Source: Armillaria gallica
Taxonomy: Eukaryota > Basidiomycota > Agaricomycetes > Agaricales > Physalacriaceae
DNA: 64,000 nt
Assembly (NCBI GenBank): GCA_037576215.1
Contig: JBANDB010000010.1
Location: forward strand, 1,736,001 to 1,800,000
Reading direction: 5' to 3'
Of this stretch, positions 9,818 to 20,919 are shown in pieces. The notes beneath the pieces are model-generated. The model was given only the letters and a program-made list of their open reading frames with translations. It was not told the origin of the DNA and searched no databases. How positions within the stretch are numbered: position 1 is the first letter of the stretch; each line of letters starts with the position of its first letter. Both the position numbers and the translations under genes were made by a program.

Positions 9818-11934
9818 TTAACTTGAACAGCTCACATCGATGATCCCGAGGCTTTCGGGCGAAGGGGAACGATATCCTGCCATTGTGCATCCTGAGTGAC
9901 CGTTATAACTAGGACAAACATGGTACATACCATCCTCCGAACTTAAAACCACCCGATAGGCTGTACGCCTTCGTTTCAACAACGGTGCTGTTTGATTTGA
10001 TATCAGCGCATGGCTACTTAACTCAGAAAGACATGATATACGCTGAGCATCTGGGCTAGACGTTCTCCTTGGAGTGGATCTCGTGCCTTTAAGGGTAGCA
10101 TGAGATTCCAGGGGATGTCCAGCGAAAGACCACTTACTGAGCCTGTTGGATTCGTCCGACCCGGAATTAACGGCGCTTGATATCTCAACTCTGATAAACC
10201 CGGGTGATTCCCGGTCGCGAGGCGATGACTCTTTTGAAGCAGTCTCTTTACTTGGAGTGCTTTGATTGGGTCCATACTTCCGACCAGAACGCAGTTGGCG
10301 GGACTGAGCACCTGTTATACTACACTGAGTATTGCTGGAACTTGTACACAATTTCTGCTTCGCACTATCTGCTAGATCACTCAGATTGTCAATCTGGGAC
10401 GAGGAAAAGTAAGAGAAACGGTTAACCTGATAACTATATTACACACCTCAGTGGCAGTATCAACGTAATCTTCATTTCCCTCGCTCTCCTCGTTCCCTGA
10501 TATGAAAGTTTCCATCTCCGAAGAAAGTGCTTTTTGTTTTCTTTTCCGGGGACGGTGGGCAGCCTTTGGGGGACCCCTTTTGCGGCGACGACTTCGCTCC
10601 TTAGGCGTAGGTTTGACCTCTTCTGCATCATCTGGATCTTCTACTACAACGTAGAAATACGTGTCAGCAACAAGACATGGAAGAATATTGGTGTTCACAA
10701 TGGTCTGAGGAGTCGACACTTGAAAACCTGCGCTTACGCGGTGAAGCTATAGGGAATTCTAGTGGGGTTGGGTAGCGAGTCGTGATATCTGACATACCCT
10801 TACTGACAGAGTTCACTGTGGGAAAAAGGTCAATGAAGGAGGACTACAAGCACGATGCAATTACCCTTAGAGGTCCCAGATGCTTGTCGACGCTCGCGAG
10901 GCGTAGGTGATGGGGGCATTGGACCTGCAGACCTTGTCAGAGAAGAAGATGCTGTATCTTGAAAATGACATACTTGGACTGTGACTGTCGTGACGCTTTC
11001 CGAGTCTGTAGGCGGAGCCCAAGTTCGCCGTACTATTTAGATGTTTTTTGCGAGGTGGAGTCTGTACGTATGGCTCTGAATCGATACCGCCACTGACATC
11101 AGGTTGCGAGCCTTCGGCGTCGCTTAGTTGAGTGCTCTCCTGTGATACGTAAGACATAGCTAAGAACGAGCTAACATATAGAACGTACCTCTGCACTACT
11201 GCTCGATTCAGAATCATCCGCAGTTTCACTGCTTTCTTCTTCATGCTCCTCCTCAGTATCGTCATTTATAAAGGAGTTCATTTCGTATTCGTCGTCCTCT
11301 TCGACAAGATCCAAATCGTCTTCATATTCAGTGGTGCCGAGCAATTCACCGATGTCCCTGTTCGCCATGTAATGTCGCGGGTCATCAAGGAAATACTGAA
11401 CTGCCGTAAAGTAGACAGTATACTGAGACGTATAAGTCGGAGGGCACTACCCCAGAGACACGGACACACACCTTCTGGGTCAAGTAGGGCTTTTTTGTCG
11501 TCCATTCCATCCAAGGCTTATCTCGACACTCCTGGAGTCGCTTCCCCCGATGCTTCTTTGCAAAACCTGGAACGATGAATTCTGCATAGTGATCCCTCGC
11601 ATACTCCTTCAGACCTTCAAAATAAGTGTCGATGGCTTCAAAAAAGGCGTTATGAATCTGTGGACTGCAAGTTCAGCCAAGTAAAGAGAAGAGTATTTAA
11701 AAAATTTCGTACATCCTTGGTGTACGAGCTGCACTTGTCGACAATGTAATGCAAATATCCCATGGGTGTTTCATTCACTGGCCGATTTGGGTACTTCTTG
11801 AACTGGTATGGCACTGTAAAGCCTCCACCTTGAGGTCCTTCATACCATGTGAAGGCATCGGGGTTATTGTCGATGACCTCTTGAGGTATTACAACAGGAA
11901 GCCTTTCGGCCTCATCGCGGTCTAGCAATGGCAT
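9818..11934 (-). CDS. Nine-exon protein of unknown function, 550 residues
   Basis: Exons (minus strand): 11726-11934, 11472-11664, 11189-11395, 10974-11139, 10865-10924, 10798-10815, 10720-10746, 10447-10643, 9818-10393. All eight introns have GT...AG and every junction keeps frame. Exons six and seven are only 18 and 27 nt. The N-terminal third looks globular (TWYEGPQGGG, then HNAFFEAIDTYFEGLKEYA, then KKHRGKRLQECRDKPWMEW). Next come an acidic run of Glu/Asp/Ser (about residues 150-200), Ser/Pro-rich linkers, a basic stretch (RSRRRKRGPPK) and a Ser-rich C-terminus. Alternating acidic and basic disordered segments suggest a nuclear or chromatin-associated protein; this is inference. I do not recognise the N-terminal domain by name. 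It is co-oriented with BTB copy 1. Confidence 0.78.
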
Positions 11935-12449
11935 GGTCGCGGATAAAAGGGAATAGCCCGGTGGCTGTGCGGAGGGGAGTCGATCTCATTCTCGACAAAC
12001 GTGATCATTTTGTCACCGAAAATCGAATGTATTGCTGCTGGTGATGGGTGGTTCCACGATAACATATATGCGCCCACAATGGACTACAAGGGAACCATCT
12101 CTTGGCAACACTGGGTGGCCCTTTGATCCCGCTAGCTCCGGGGCCTAGGTCCGAGTTAGAATTGCAGTCCACTGAGCGCTCAGTATAGAGGACTATACTT
12201 CATATATTCATGCATTCAACAGTAGTGGTGCTTCGGCCTGGCGTTGATCAGTTCTATCAGCCGTTCCAAATTATTATCCTGACCAGCGGTAGCTATTGCA
12301 CATTGCACAAGCGACGTAGCAACGAGGCGTGTGTTCGTTGTCGTTGTCGTCTCCACTAGCATGAGCAAGCATAGTCTCCAAGACAGCCTTTGAGTGGATA
12401 TCTTTATCAACAGTAGGGGCCTGGAGTCAAGTCTATTTCTAGAGCAAAG
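11935..12449. other. Intergenic, no gene recognised
   Basis: Probable promoter of the nine-exon minus-strand gene at its left edge. The rest shows only short overlapping open frames. Confidence 0.45.
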
Positions 12450-12880
12450 GCGCTACGAGGACTTTGTACTGCTCTGCTTGTACTATGAAGGTGAGTGTCC
12501 GTGTGACACTCCGTATCTTTTCAAGGACAGAGCTGTTTTCGGAAAGAGTCTACAGAGTATCAGATTCGTTACAGTGGGTGATCGGTGAAGGTATACGATC
12601 GTCCGAGTGCAAGGTTCGGAGTTTGAAAAAGAATTTACTCTCAATCCACGACGGTTCATTTGAAAATTTATTTCCATGCTGCCGCCGGATGAGCTAAATG
12701 CCTTCAGTTTGAGTTTGAGCCGGCCATGTTATGTGAAGCCCTAGAACAGGTATCGGTACGTCGCTGTCTGACTTCCTTTTCTCTTCAATCAGTGGTCGAG
12801 ATGAAGGTGCTGATCTTGTCATTTAGGTGTGGTTTTTTTATGCACGGCGGACGACTCACTGGAAGGATAGTCTGCCCCAG
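12450..12880. repeat. Duplicated segment D, copy 1
   Basis: Matches 14810-15240 in the same orientation, starting near TACTATGAAGGTGAGTGTCC and running through GAAGCCCTAGAACAGGTATC to the ACGGCGGACGAC stretch. Both copies hold short open frames in register (for example KVRSLKK-x-LLSIHD), but indels break them elsewhere, so I treat it as a repeat or decayed gene and not as a CDS. Confidence 0.7.
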
Positions 12881-12994
12881 GCAGACTCTTTATCTCTTGA
12901 CAGGCAAGCAGTCGAGGTTTAATAAGGCGTCAGTAATGACCAAGTCCAAATATTGCCGGTGACCGTTCCAGATTCAACTAATTATTCCTACTTG

Positions 12995-13462
12995 ACACTC
13001 TTGTCCAACACTGCAACCCCAATGACGGACAACTTCAATGATCTCACAGCAAGACTCATCCATAATGTACACGAAATAAATGCTAATCGGCTTGCTCCTC
13101 TAGGTGGATGAAGCTACCAGAAAACAGCGGGAACAAGCCTACCTGGTCGCAGCAGAAGCTGCTACGAAAAATGTCAACAAAGCCTTCATGAAATGGTGTG
13201 CGGATCATGAAGGAGAACTGGGTGAGTCCTGAACATGAATGGCGGTTCTATACTCGGCATTTATCTATTCTAATTAGAGGTGTATGCCTGTGAATATTGC
13301 GGAGATGACATCGACATTATGGACTCATGGAGCACTCAATTGCTTCTGACCACCATAGGAGACAACCCGGACCCTGATCGGACCACTATATACCGCTGTA
13401 CAAATATTGGACTTTGTAGAACTCGGAGCGCTTCTTTCCCATATCTTACGAGACAGACCTAA
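12995..13462 (+). pseudogene. Small four-exon family, copy A (5'-truncated or altered)
   Basis: Homologous to copies B (25732-26215) and C (18765-19274). The second exon (12995-13066), third exon (13104-13221) and fourth exon (13278 onward) line up with the other copies, including the same 37-nt second intron (13067-13103) and the same phases. The first exon is not recognisable, and the acceptor before the second exon reads TTG where the others have TAG. The stop that ends copies B and C is lost, so the last exon reads on to 13462 with two added Cys (CEYCGDD). If the ATG at 13022 is used, 115 residues result. The middle part is helical and charged (VDEATRKQREQAYLVAAEAA). It may be a pseudogene or a shortened gene. 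Confidence 0.55.
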
Positions 13463-13627
13463 CCACATTTCTACCCTTAATAAGATGGATTCACTACAGA
13501 TGATCTTCTGGATATTGACCAATCTCGAAGAACGATCATACCGCTTCTTCTTTGGTAGTCATCGAGATTTCCTTCAAGAAGGGTTGGATAACTGTCCATA
13601 AGAAGTCGGATTCCATGCACCGAAAAT

Positions 13628-14711
13628 TTACTGTGAATTTTTTAACAAAGCCTCCCATTCAGGAAGTTTGAAGTACGAGGGCAAATTAAGCCACATGCGT
13701 TTATATCCGGATTCTTCGCTGGCGCGCCATTCCCCCAAACACGTGCTGCAAACCCTGTCGTTCTCATCCCCATACTCGTCCTCTGACTCTGACTCTGAAT
13801 CGCTACTATTTTGTCGAGCTCGTTCAGCCTGATGTGGCATATCTTGTAGGAACAGAGACGGCACCTGCTCGGGATATAGAGCAATCCGGTGTATCACGTT
13901 CAGTCTCCTACCCTGGCATAGGCGTTTGCGAAAGCACATAATCGACGTCGACCTGCCCTGGAAAAGCCAACCCCATGCGTCTCTGTAGGCCGCGTTGGTT
14001 ATCTTCTCTCTGGCCGAAGTGATGAGAACAAGGTCGCTTGCATCAGAGTGAATTTGGATTAGCGTGGCTGGTGAGATGGTAGAGGCGAAATAGAATGCAG
14101 TAGGAAGGATGTCAGGAATATCGTGCTCGCGAGCCATCGCAATGGCGTACAGGCTGTGGCATTTCTGGTCCGGGTCAATCAGATGTTGGTGGATCCGGAC
14201 CTTAGCCATCTCCGGGGGGTAAATCATGATGAGATGCTTTATCAAGTCAGAACGCAGCTTCTGTGCTAGATACTTCGTAGACATGCGTAGCATAGAGTCG
14301 AGAGCGTCATAGTGAGTCGGCTTTCCCGTATAAAAGTAACTAAAAACAATGTGGTCAAATCTGGATCTGAGTACTGAGTGGGCGAAGAACTGACGCGCGG
14401 GTGTAGAAGGCATGGAGAAAATGTGACAGGTCCCTCGTCGAGTCCGTCACATGGAGAAGCGTGAATCCTCCTTCTCCTCTGTCTGGCAGAGCCAATCCGG
14501 ACATGTCGCGAAAGAATTCCGCGTTCAAGGACAATATGCCTAGATGGACACGGAATCCTGTTCCCTGGGCACTGACGAGAACGATATTCCCGTCTTCGAA
14601 CCAGAACGATGTGTCCTTGTCATACGATGGCGCATCAGGGTCATTTTCGGACGTTCTTTGGCGTTTGGCAGGACGTGGTGCGGGATCAGATTCAGCGGGT
14701 GCTGCAGACAT
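13628..14711 (-). CDS. BTB/POZ domain protein, copy 2
   Basis: Exons 14395-14711 and 13628-14339 (55-nt intron, donor GTCAGT) give 342 residues. The ATG at 14709-14711 aligns with the start of copy 1 (a basic, polar N-terminus followed by KRQRTSEND); the frame is open 22 codons further upstream, but copy 1 has no counterpart. The BTB features are as in copy 1: SFWFEDGNIVLV, FRVHLGILSLNAEFFRDM, LSHFLHAFYT, then LDSMLRMSTKYLAQKLRSD. A Ser/Glu/Asp stretch precedes the C-terminal CSTCLGEW motif. The copies are alike over the whole length but clearly diverged, so the duplication is old and both probably stay under coding constraint. It lies between small-family copy A and repeat segment D copy 2. 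Confidence 0.86.
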
Positions 14712-14809
14712 TAATGTAATGGCAGAGGAGAGAACCCAACGCTGACGCCAGACGGAGAAAGCCGTATTGTCAGCCACTCTTGAAAGCCCCTTTCACGGAC
14801 CGGAACTTA

Positions 14810-15240
14810 TCTGGTAGTTGTATTGCTATTGTACTATGAAGGTGAGTGTCCATGCGTTACTCCGTATTTTTTCAGGGATAGAGTTGTTGAAGTTCTCGGA
14901 AAGAGTCCACAGAGTACTTATCAGATTCGTTATAATGGGTGAAGTTGTACGATCGTCCGAGCGCAAGGTTCGGAGTTTGAAAAAGATTTTACTCTCGATC
15001 CACGACGTTCATTGATCTCTTCATGGATCCATTATTTCCATGCTTGCTGGATGGGCTAAATGCCCTCAGTTGGAGTTGGAGTCAGCCATATTATGTGAAG
15101 CCCTAGAACAGGTATCGGTACGTCGCTGTCTGAACTCTTTTTTCTTTTTTCTTTTTTCTCTTTAGTAGTGGTCGAGATGAAGGTGCTGATCTTGTTATTT
15201 AGGTGTGATTTTTAGTGCACGGCGGACGACTTACTGGAGG
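14810..15240. repeat. Duplicated segment D, copy 2
   Basis: Counterpart of 12450-12880. It has a T-rich tract near 15140-15165 (runs of CTTTTTT) where copy 1 is shorter. It sits directly upstream of the start of BTB copy 2, on the other strand. Confidence 0.7.
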
Positions 15241-15339
15241 TACACAAAGACAATCCTCGGTGATGCCGTTTAGCTACGTCGTAAAATGCAGGCTACGAAA
15301 ATCCTGAGAAACACATTTATTTCTATACAGGTGCGAACC

Positions 15340-16020
15340 ATTCTGTCATGCTTCCAGGATGATACATATCGACCAAAATTGGAGAATTGGGTTATCCCCA
15401 CGATGTTCCTCTTTCATAATCCTAGTTATACTGATTTGTTTTCATCTTCGGAGTGAATTCTTCATACTGATGATATCCGTGCAGTGCGGTGCGGCGCCGG
15501 CTCGTGCGTCGAGCTTTCAGCTCTCCCACAAGACTCTATGGCGCAATCCGTCTATGCGGCCTCAGAAAAGCGGCCAAGCCCTATCGTTGTTTGCGGTTGC
15601 GTAGGACTTGCAGCTGCATGAAAGATCAGATTCTGCCGAAATGGACATGTATGATTCAGGTGCATATTCTCTTTTGTGTCAACACGACCAAGTTACTGAC
15701 CAGAGGCGTAGATCTTACATCCCAAGGATTTTTCTCGTCGTTCAGTCTCTGCGACGTGGATAATATATCTGTTTGCGTGTATCTGCAATGCCATATCTTC
15801 GTCGTCTTTCGTTATTTGACCGCATGGCCTCCCACACATTCATGGTATTCAACTAACCACCAGCTGACAAACCGTGAACAGTCAAAACCTTGGTTCCGTG
15901 TTATCCGATCCATCATCGAGACCCACTCTGCATACCGTGACCGTGCTCATGCTTAGAGCCGAGAGGCCTTGTTATACCGGCCCATCCTGAAGCCCAACCC
16001 CGGCTGGAAAGCAAGATTAG
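15340..16020. repeat. Dispersed segment R, copy R1
   Basis: Shares the GATGATACATATCGACC start and the TCATAATCCTAGTTAT stretch with R2 (about 20440-20600) and R3 (about 20920-21510). The match to R3 continues for about 650 bp through TTTGAC-GCATGG and a CCGGCCCA-like stretch. R1 and R3 both lie upstream of F-box genes, so they may be flanks of a duplicated F-box locus. No intact ORF is shared. Confidence 0.6.
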
Positions 16021-16308
16021 ATGAAAAGGATTTACACGCCCGGAGCTCCAAGCCTGACGGGCCAAAGACCCCATAAAAATTTTGCAGACATTCAACCCGA
16101 GACCACCTCAAGATCCATCGAGAGTTGCCTCCACAGTCAAATATGGCTACTTGTGGAGGAAGAAAAGACTATCTGATTAGTATGCTGCTGCTTTGTGCGG
16201 GCGTTGGCCTCGTCTCGTTCGGTTGCTGGTGTCTAACACTTCTGGAATTCACATGATTTCGTAACGGCAATGAGGTCAGGACATATACAATGGGAAGAGT
16301 TTAGAGTC

Positions 16309-16364
16309 TAGATAACCGGACAAGGTCCCAAAAAGGAACGCCGGGGTTCTGTGCCGCCACCAAA
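16309..16364. repeat. Dispersed 55-bp repeat, copy 1
   Basis: Nearly identical to 58958-59013, about 42 kb away, differing at about two bases. The core reads AAGGTCCCAAAAAGGAACGC followed by CGGGGTTCTGTGCCGCCAC. It stands alone between segment R1 and the F-box gene, with no ORF around it. Confidence 0.7.
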
Positions 16365-16643
16365 ATACCAGGAAAGCGAGAGGGAAGAATAGTGGTATGT
16401 CACTCCCTGTATCCCTTCTTCGCCCTTCAATTTACCGGAAAGCTAGACGCTCAGGTCAGGCTACTTACAACCTTAATCTGAGCCCACGGAAGCATTTACC
16501 AGGTCACACAGATCAATAAGACGGTGTGAGCTCATCGAATAGGGGTCCTCAGTACTCTCTATCCTTCCTCGGTAAGCGAAAAACTCTCTGAGTGTCTGGC
16601 TTTTCTCTAATTGCTCAATAGTCTTCTGCCGTCGCCAAGCATC

Positions 16644-18116
16644 ATGAGCTTCCTTAGACCGGAAAATTCGCCACCGGAGTCACTAATCCCTATTATCCGT
16701 GGCAACATCACTCTGTCCGACGAAGACCTGTCCCAGATACAGGACGCCGTCTTTGCCTCGGAACAAGCCATCTCTCATCTGACTGCGCTTCTCACCGGTC
16801 AATGCTCGCAACTTTTAGCAAAAGAGGCTTCACAACTGAATAAACGGCATAAATCTCTGACGCAGTACGTGTCAAACTGTCGTTCACTGCTTGCACCCAT
16901 TCGTCGTCTTCCACGTGATATCCTGGAAATTGTCTTTGCCTTTGTCGCAAGTTTAGAAGGTAGCCTTAACACCCGAAGCGCACCCTGGTCCCTCGCCCAC
17001 ATCTGCTACGCATGGAGGGATATCATGCTTAGCACCCCGTCACTATGGGCCAAGATCAACATACGTCCTCCATACACCCGTAGCTCAATGGCGATATTGG
17101 GCAGGCACCTCCAGCTCTCTGGGGAATATCCCCTCGACATCTCGATATCATATCAGGACACATTCGGAGAGGACGACAGGGGTATCCTCAGCCTCATCCT
17201 CCAACACTCTACCCGCTGGAAGCGGATGCAGATCAAGGATGTTTCAAGAACTGAAGTTGGCGCCGTTATGAGCGAACTATCGATTGTCGCTGGAAATCTG
17301 CCCTTATTGGAAGAAGTATCCTTCCTTTCTGTGGAACAGCTTGGAAGCGCCTATGACACCGAGAAGCTCGTTGCGGCGCCTTCGCTTCGGAGAGCTTGGC
17401 TTCTTCCATTCAACAGGTTTCGTCAAATACCTTTGAACGCGAACCTCACTCATTTCTCTGGTGGCGTCGCTTGTCTCGAAGATATTCAGTGTATCATGAG
17501 GCTACCGAACCTCATCGAGTGCCACCTAAAGCTCACGGACAACGATTGTTTAACACCCACCACTCCTTTGAGGAACGATCGTATACAGCGATTTTCCACG
17601 AGCACACAAGACATTTTAACAAAGCTCACGCTTCCTTCGTTGGAGGAATTGTGCTTGTTTGACCGGTGTCACAGTACACCTTCCCTGGTTGCATTTTTTA
17701 TCAGATCGTCGTGCAACTTGAAGAGTCTGCAGATTAGTCACTTTTGCTATGGGAATGCACATATTCCCTCGTACTATCTGGAAACACTGGAGAGATTGAC
17801 CATCGGTGCATGCTGGGAGGATGTTGGGATGATCAGCTCGTATCCTACCCTACGACAATTGACCATTAGGCTGCCAATGTATGCAAGACCTTTCCAGAGT
17901 GAAATAAAGTCCGTCGTCACTTGTTTGCGGAACCGGCTTGGTAAGGGGTGGTCGGGCCGGAGAGTAACCTCCCTGCGAATTTTGTGTGGGGGTATGGATC
18001 ATGGATTCGGACTTGATTATCTCAAGGCGTTGCGGATGCATGGGCTTGACGTCCTCGAGGGTGAAGGGCTTCAGGTTGGTGTGTATCAGGAGGCTGGGAC
18101 TTGGCTGAATGACTAG
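16644..18116 (+). CDS. F-box-like protein, intact
   Basis: A single exon of 490 residues from the ATG at 16644. An N-terminal helical region (about residues 20-65, SQIQDAVFASEQAISHL) is followed by an F-box-like motif at about residues 85-140: LLAPIRRLPRDILEIVFAF, then APWSLAHICYAWRDIMLSTPSLWAKI. The rest consists of leucine-rich, repeat-like segments without a strict LRR consensus (LPLLEEVSFLSVEQL, TLPSLEELCLFDRC). This is the common mushroom F-box architecture; such proteins are expected to bind Skp1 and present substrates for ubiquitination, which is inferred here. Two related but broken copies lie at 21803-23194 and 26748-27760. Confidence 0.87.
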   Translation: MSFLRPENSPPESLIPIIRGNITLSDEDLSQIQDAVFASEQAISHLTALLTGQCSQLLAKEASQLNKRHKSLTQYVSNCRSLLAPIRRLPRDILEIVFAFVASLEGSLNTRSAPWSLAHICYAWRDIMLSTPSLWAKINIRPPYTRSSMAILGRHLQLSGEYPLDISISYQDTFGEDDRGILSLILQHSTRWKRMQIKDVSRTEVGAVMSELSIVAGNLPLLEEVSFLSVEQLGSAYDTEKLVAAPSLRRAWLLPFNRFRQIPLNANLTHFSGGVACLEDIQCIMRLPNLIECHLKLTDNDCLTPTTPLRNDRIQRFSTSTQDILTKLTLPSLEELCLFDRCHSTPSLVAFFIRSSCNLKSLQISHFCYGNAHIPSYYLETLERLTIGACWEDVGMISSYPTLRQLTIRLPMYARPFQSEIKSVVTCLRNRLGKGWSGRRVTSLRILCGGMDHGFGLDYLKALRMHGLDVLEGEGLQVGVYQEAGTWLND

Positions 18117-18764
18117 TTTTGCTAAGCTCGGTGCATGTCCGTACTTTATGGTGAAGCAACAATAGCAATCAATTATTTCTAAACACCAAAGGAAATAGCC
18201 CGGGCAGATGAGTTATCCAGATTACGGAGTCGATTATACGAAATTGTATTTCCTCGAGACTTCGTCGAACACTGCGTGATACTATGAGAAAACGTGAACC
18301 CAGTGGCTCATAAGACGGAAATGTTACAATGCCAAACACGAGTCCGTCATATTACAAATGGTATCTCCCTGAGATCTTCCCCGTAGAGCGTTGTCGCGGT
18401 GTAGACCTGTAACCAATCCTCTTGAATGCCGGGAGACGGGCACACGATCAGGGTTACAGGTCTAGTCGCGGTGCGGCACGCCCTGTACGAAACCTAATTA
18501 TCACAGCAAGCCATTCGACGTGACATGGATGGAGTGTGGGTAGAGGCTGTCGAGGCCTCTCGTTGTCTCGTAGCGTACGACAGGCACCCCTATCCATCCA
18601 TAGATCGATGCCGAGTGGCCTTGTGGTTTCGCAAAGTATGCTTGTTGTGAAAAGAACTGTAGAACACCAAGTTGCAGAATACAACAAGAAAGGTTGATTG
18701 GGCCACAGTGGGATCATACAAAACAAGGCGGTACAAAGAGCGGGGAAATGCAATGCCCCGATAT
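18117..18764. repeat. 3' flank of small-family copy C, shared with copy B
   Basis: The part from about 18450 to 18764, read on the minus strand, matches 26216-26480 after copy B (GGGGCATTGCATTTCCC and the following GATCCCACTGT-GCCCAATCAA). An open frame of 106 codons exists here (18454-18774), but the matching stretch behind copy B is broken, so I treat it as a 3' untranslated or flanking duplication. Confidence 0.55.
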
Positions 18765-19274
18765 TCAACTCCATGGCTCCATAAGGTCGATCTCATCTCT
18801 GCGATATGCACAGGCATCCGCCCACTCTGCTGATTAGAACATATGAATACCAAGTATAGAACCGGCATTCCACCTTAAAATATTCAGGACTCACCCAGTT
18901 CTTCTTCATGATCATCACACCATTTCATGAAATCTCGATTAAGATCTTTCGTAGCAGCTTCGGCTGCATGTAAGTATGCTTGTTTCCGCTGTTCTCTGGT
19001 AGCTTTATCCACCTAGAGGAGTACACCAATTAGCAATTATTTCATGCACATTATGGATGGACCTTGCCGTGCGATCAAACAAGTCGTCCGTCATTGGGGG
19101 TGTAGCGTCGTAAAGGAGAGTCTAGCAGGAAGCATTAGAATCTGGAACGGTCGCAATGTGAGTCGGTCATACCTGCCACTTTCTGAATTCTGCAGCTATG
19201 GGATGTTCGTCAGATTTACAGGAATTACTCGAGTCAGAGTTTGTGCTAGCTGATCCTGCGGTTGAGTGTGACAT
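18765..19274 (-). CDS. Small four-exon family, copy C (intact)
   Basis: Exons 19173-19274, 19050-19121, 18895-19012 and 18765-18829 give 118 residues; introns are 51, 37 and 65 nt, all GT...AG. The start MSHSTAGSAS matches copy B (MSYSTTGSAT). Order of parts: a Ser-rich N-terminus (residues 1-20), the conserved block SDEHPIAAEFRKWQ, a short TLLYDATPPMTDD segment, a charged helical stretch (residues about 58-97, containing EQRKQAYLHAAEAATKDL and FMKWCDDHEEEL), and a short C-terminal block ACAYRRDEIDL. There is no signal peptide or membrane segment. I do not recognise the family. Agreement of four exons and all phases with copy B is the main evidence that this is a gene. Confidence 0.72.
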
Positions 19275-20439
19275 GTTGGTCAATGGTGAAAGAGAAGAAT
19301 GCCATTGTCATCTGTTTGGCACTTCCAGCCTCAGTGAGATCTAAAGATTCCGTCGAGTCGGTTTGAGCCAACTCAAGCTGCATTGAAGATTCCCATATAG
19401 GAAAAGTCGACCACGTGCATGTCTTCGTGGCCGCGATCAATCCTCTTTTCCTTCCACCACCATCACACCCGTTCTATTCACTGTCGTCGTTGCCGCTGTA
19501 TGCATACATACCGGATATGGCCTCTTGCTTGGTACCGTAGCCTCTCACTGTTGGTTCTTTACTGGCAATTGGCCGGGCGACCTGCAGGTGCGACGTTGAA
19601 GATTGCAACGGCCGCGCAAAGTGGATATATGCTCCGTCTGGACGCCATCAGCGTTAATACGGTGGCGGAATTTTTTTTTTTCAGCGACAGAATACCTGAA
19701 GTCTTCTGAGGTAAGTCTCATCGCGCCCTGTATGCTTTTTTATATTCAGTATGAGTACAAGTTACTCCATACACCATCTAGATATCGTTTTGGGTGTAGT
19801 TGTGGTATGTTCTGTTTCGTATATTTGTGTATTTCCGGTCTCACTAACTCGTACTTGCCGTTCCAGCAGGTTTCTATTTTGATAGTAGCCTGGCTCGACC
19901 AGCTTTTCGCTGGGAGATCAGCAGCGATCACACCAGCACCTAGTTTCCTTCAAGAATCAATCTAGATGACTACGAGGTCGTTTCGGAGTCGAGGATAAGC
20001 TACCTGGTTGGCAAATCTTCAATTCCTTTCCCTGGTCCCTGGACGGTTACAAGTCGGGAAAGGAACCGCCGACTTTAAGAAGCATCCTAGCGTCGGATAT
20101 ATGCTACGACAGAAGAAGTTCGTGCATGAGTAGGACATAGAGTGAAGAAGAGAGCTTACAGACCGTTCGAAAACTACCTCTCTCTCCAAGAGTCCGGCGA
20201 TAGCAATGGATATTAATCATATGAATGCTACTAGAAGGACCAGCGAGTATTAATTGCGTTGGTATGTCCGTTCTTTTCATGGTTACGGTAGAGACTGATT
20301 GTTGTTTCCTCAGGCGACTTTTGCTTACTGTGCGCTGTTTGCGCTCCTACTACTTGATAAGGAGTCTTCTCCTCAAGGACATGCAACCGTGCTCAGGTTA
20401 TCACGGAGAAAGCCGTACCTGGTGTGTAACCCTTCTATT
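19275..20439. other. Intergenic, no gene recognised
   Basis: Contains a run of 11 T before CAG near 19669-19683 and short overlapping open frames. No supported gene. Confidence 0.45.
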
Positions 20440-20600
20440 CTGCTTCTAGGATGATACAAATCGACCAAAACGGAGAATTGGGCCCCCGCTTACGATGTTC
20501 CTCTATCATAATCCTAGTTATCCTGATTCTCTTCATCCTCGGCGTTTATTCTTGATGCTAACGACTTTTGTGCAGATGCAGTAAGGCTCCGGCGTAGTCA
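20440..20600. repeat. Dispersed segment R, copy R2 (short)
   Basis: A shorter copy of the R segment (GATGATACAAATCGACC, then TCATAATCCTAGTTAT) about 480 bp before R3, so R2 and R3 form a local direct repeat. Confidence 0.6.
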
Positions 20601-20919
20601 GTGTCGTGGTTCGACCTATCAGCATATTCGGCGCTACGCCTCGAAATGCTCGATGCAGACGTCATTGTCACTCATCTGCCGCTCCATCTTAATCCCAGAG
20701 ATAAAATGTCGTCGAACCGTGGAATGGATTCGACTATCTCGAAGACAGGTCCCTCAGCTATCTAGGCCCTGCGCCGGGTTTACATGGTGCGCTCTTTCTG
20801 CTGCTTGATATTTATCCTTTATGATATTGTCCTAGAAGACCGTGACATGTAGCCTCCGCACATCATGAGTCAAGTTACGAATCGACGTACCTCTTTTCCA
20901 GTGTGTAGACCTTCTATTC

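Noticed and set aside
11521..11580. Suspected frameshift in the nine-exon gene near the KKHRGKRL segment
   Set aside because: A careful recount of the G run (five G) shows the frame is intact.
18454..18774. 106-codon minus-strand frame after small-family copy C
   Set aside because: The homologous stretch after copy B is interrupted by stops and indels, so there is no sign of coding constraint; better explained as a 3' flank.
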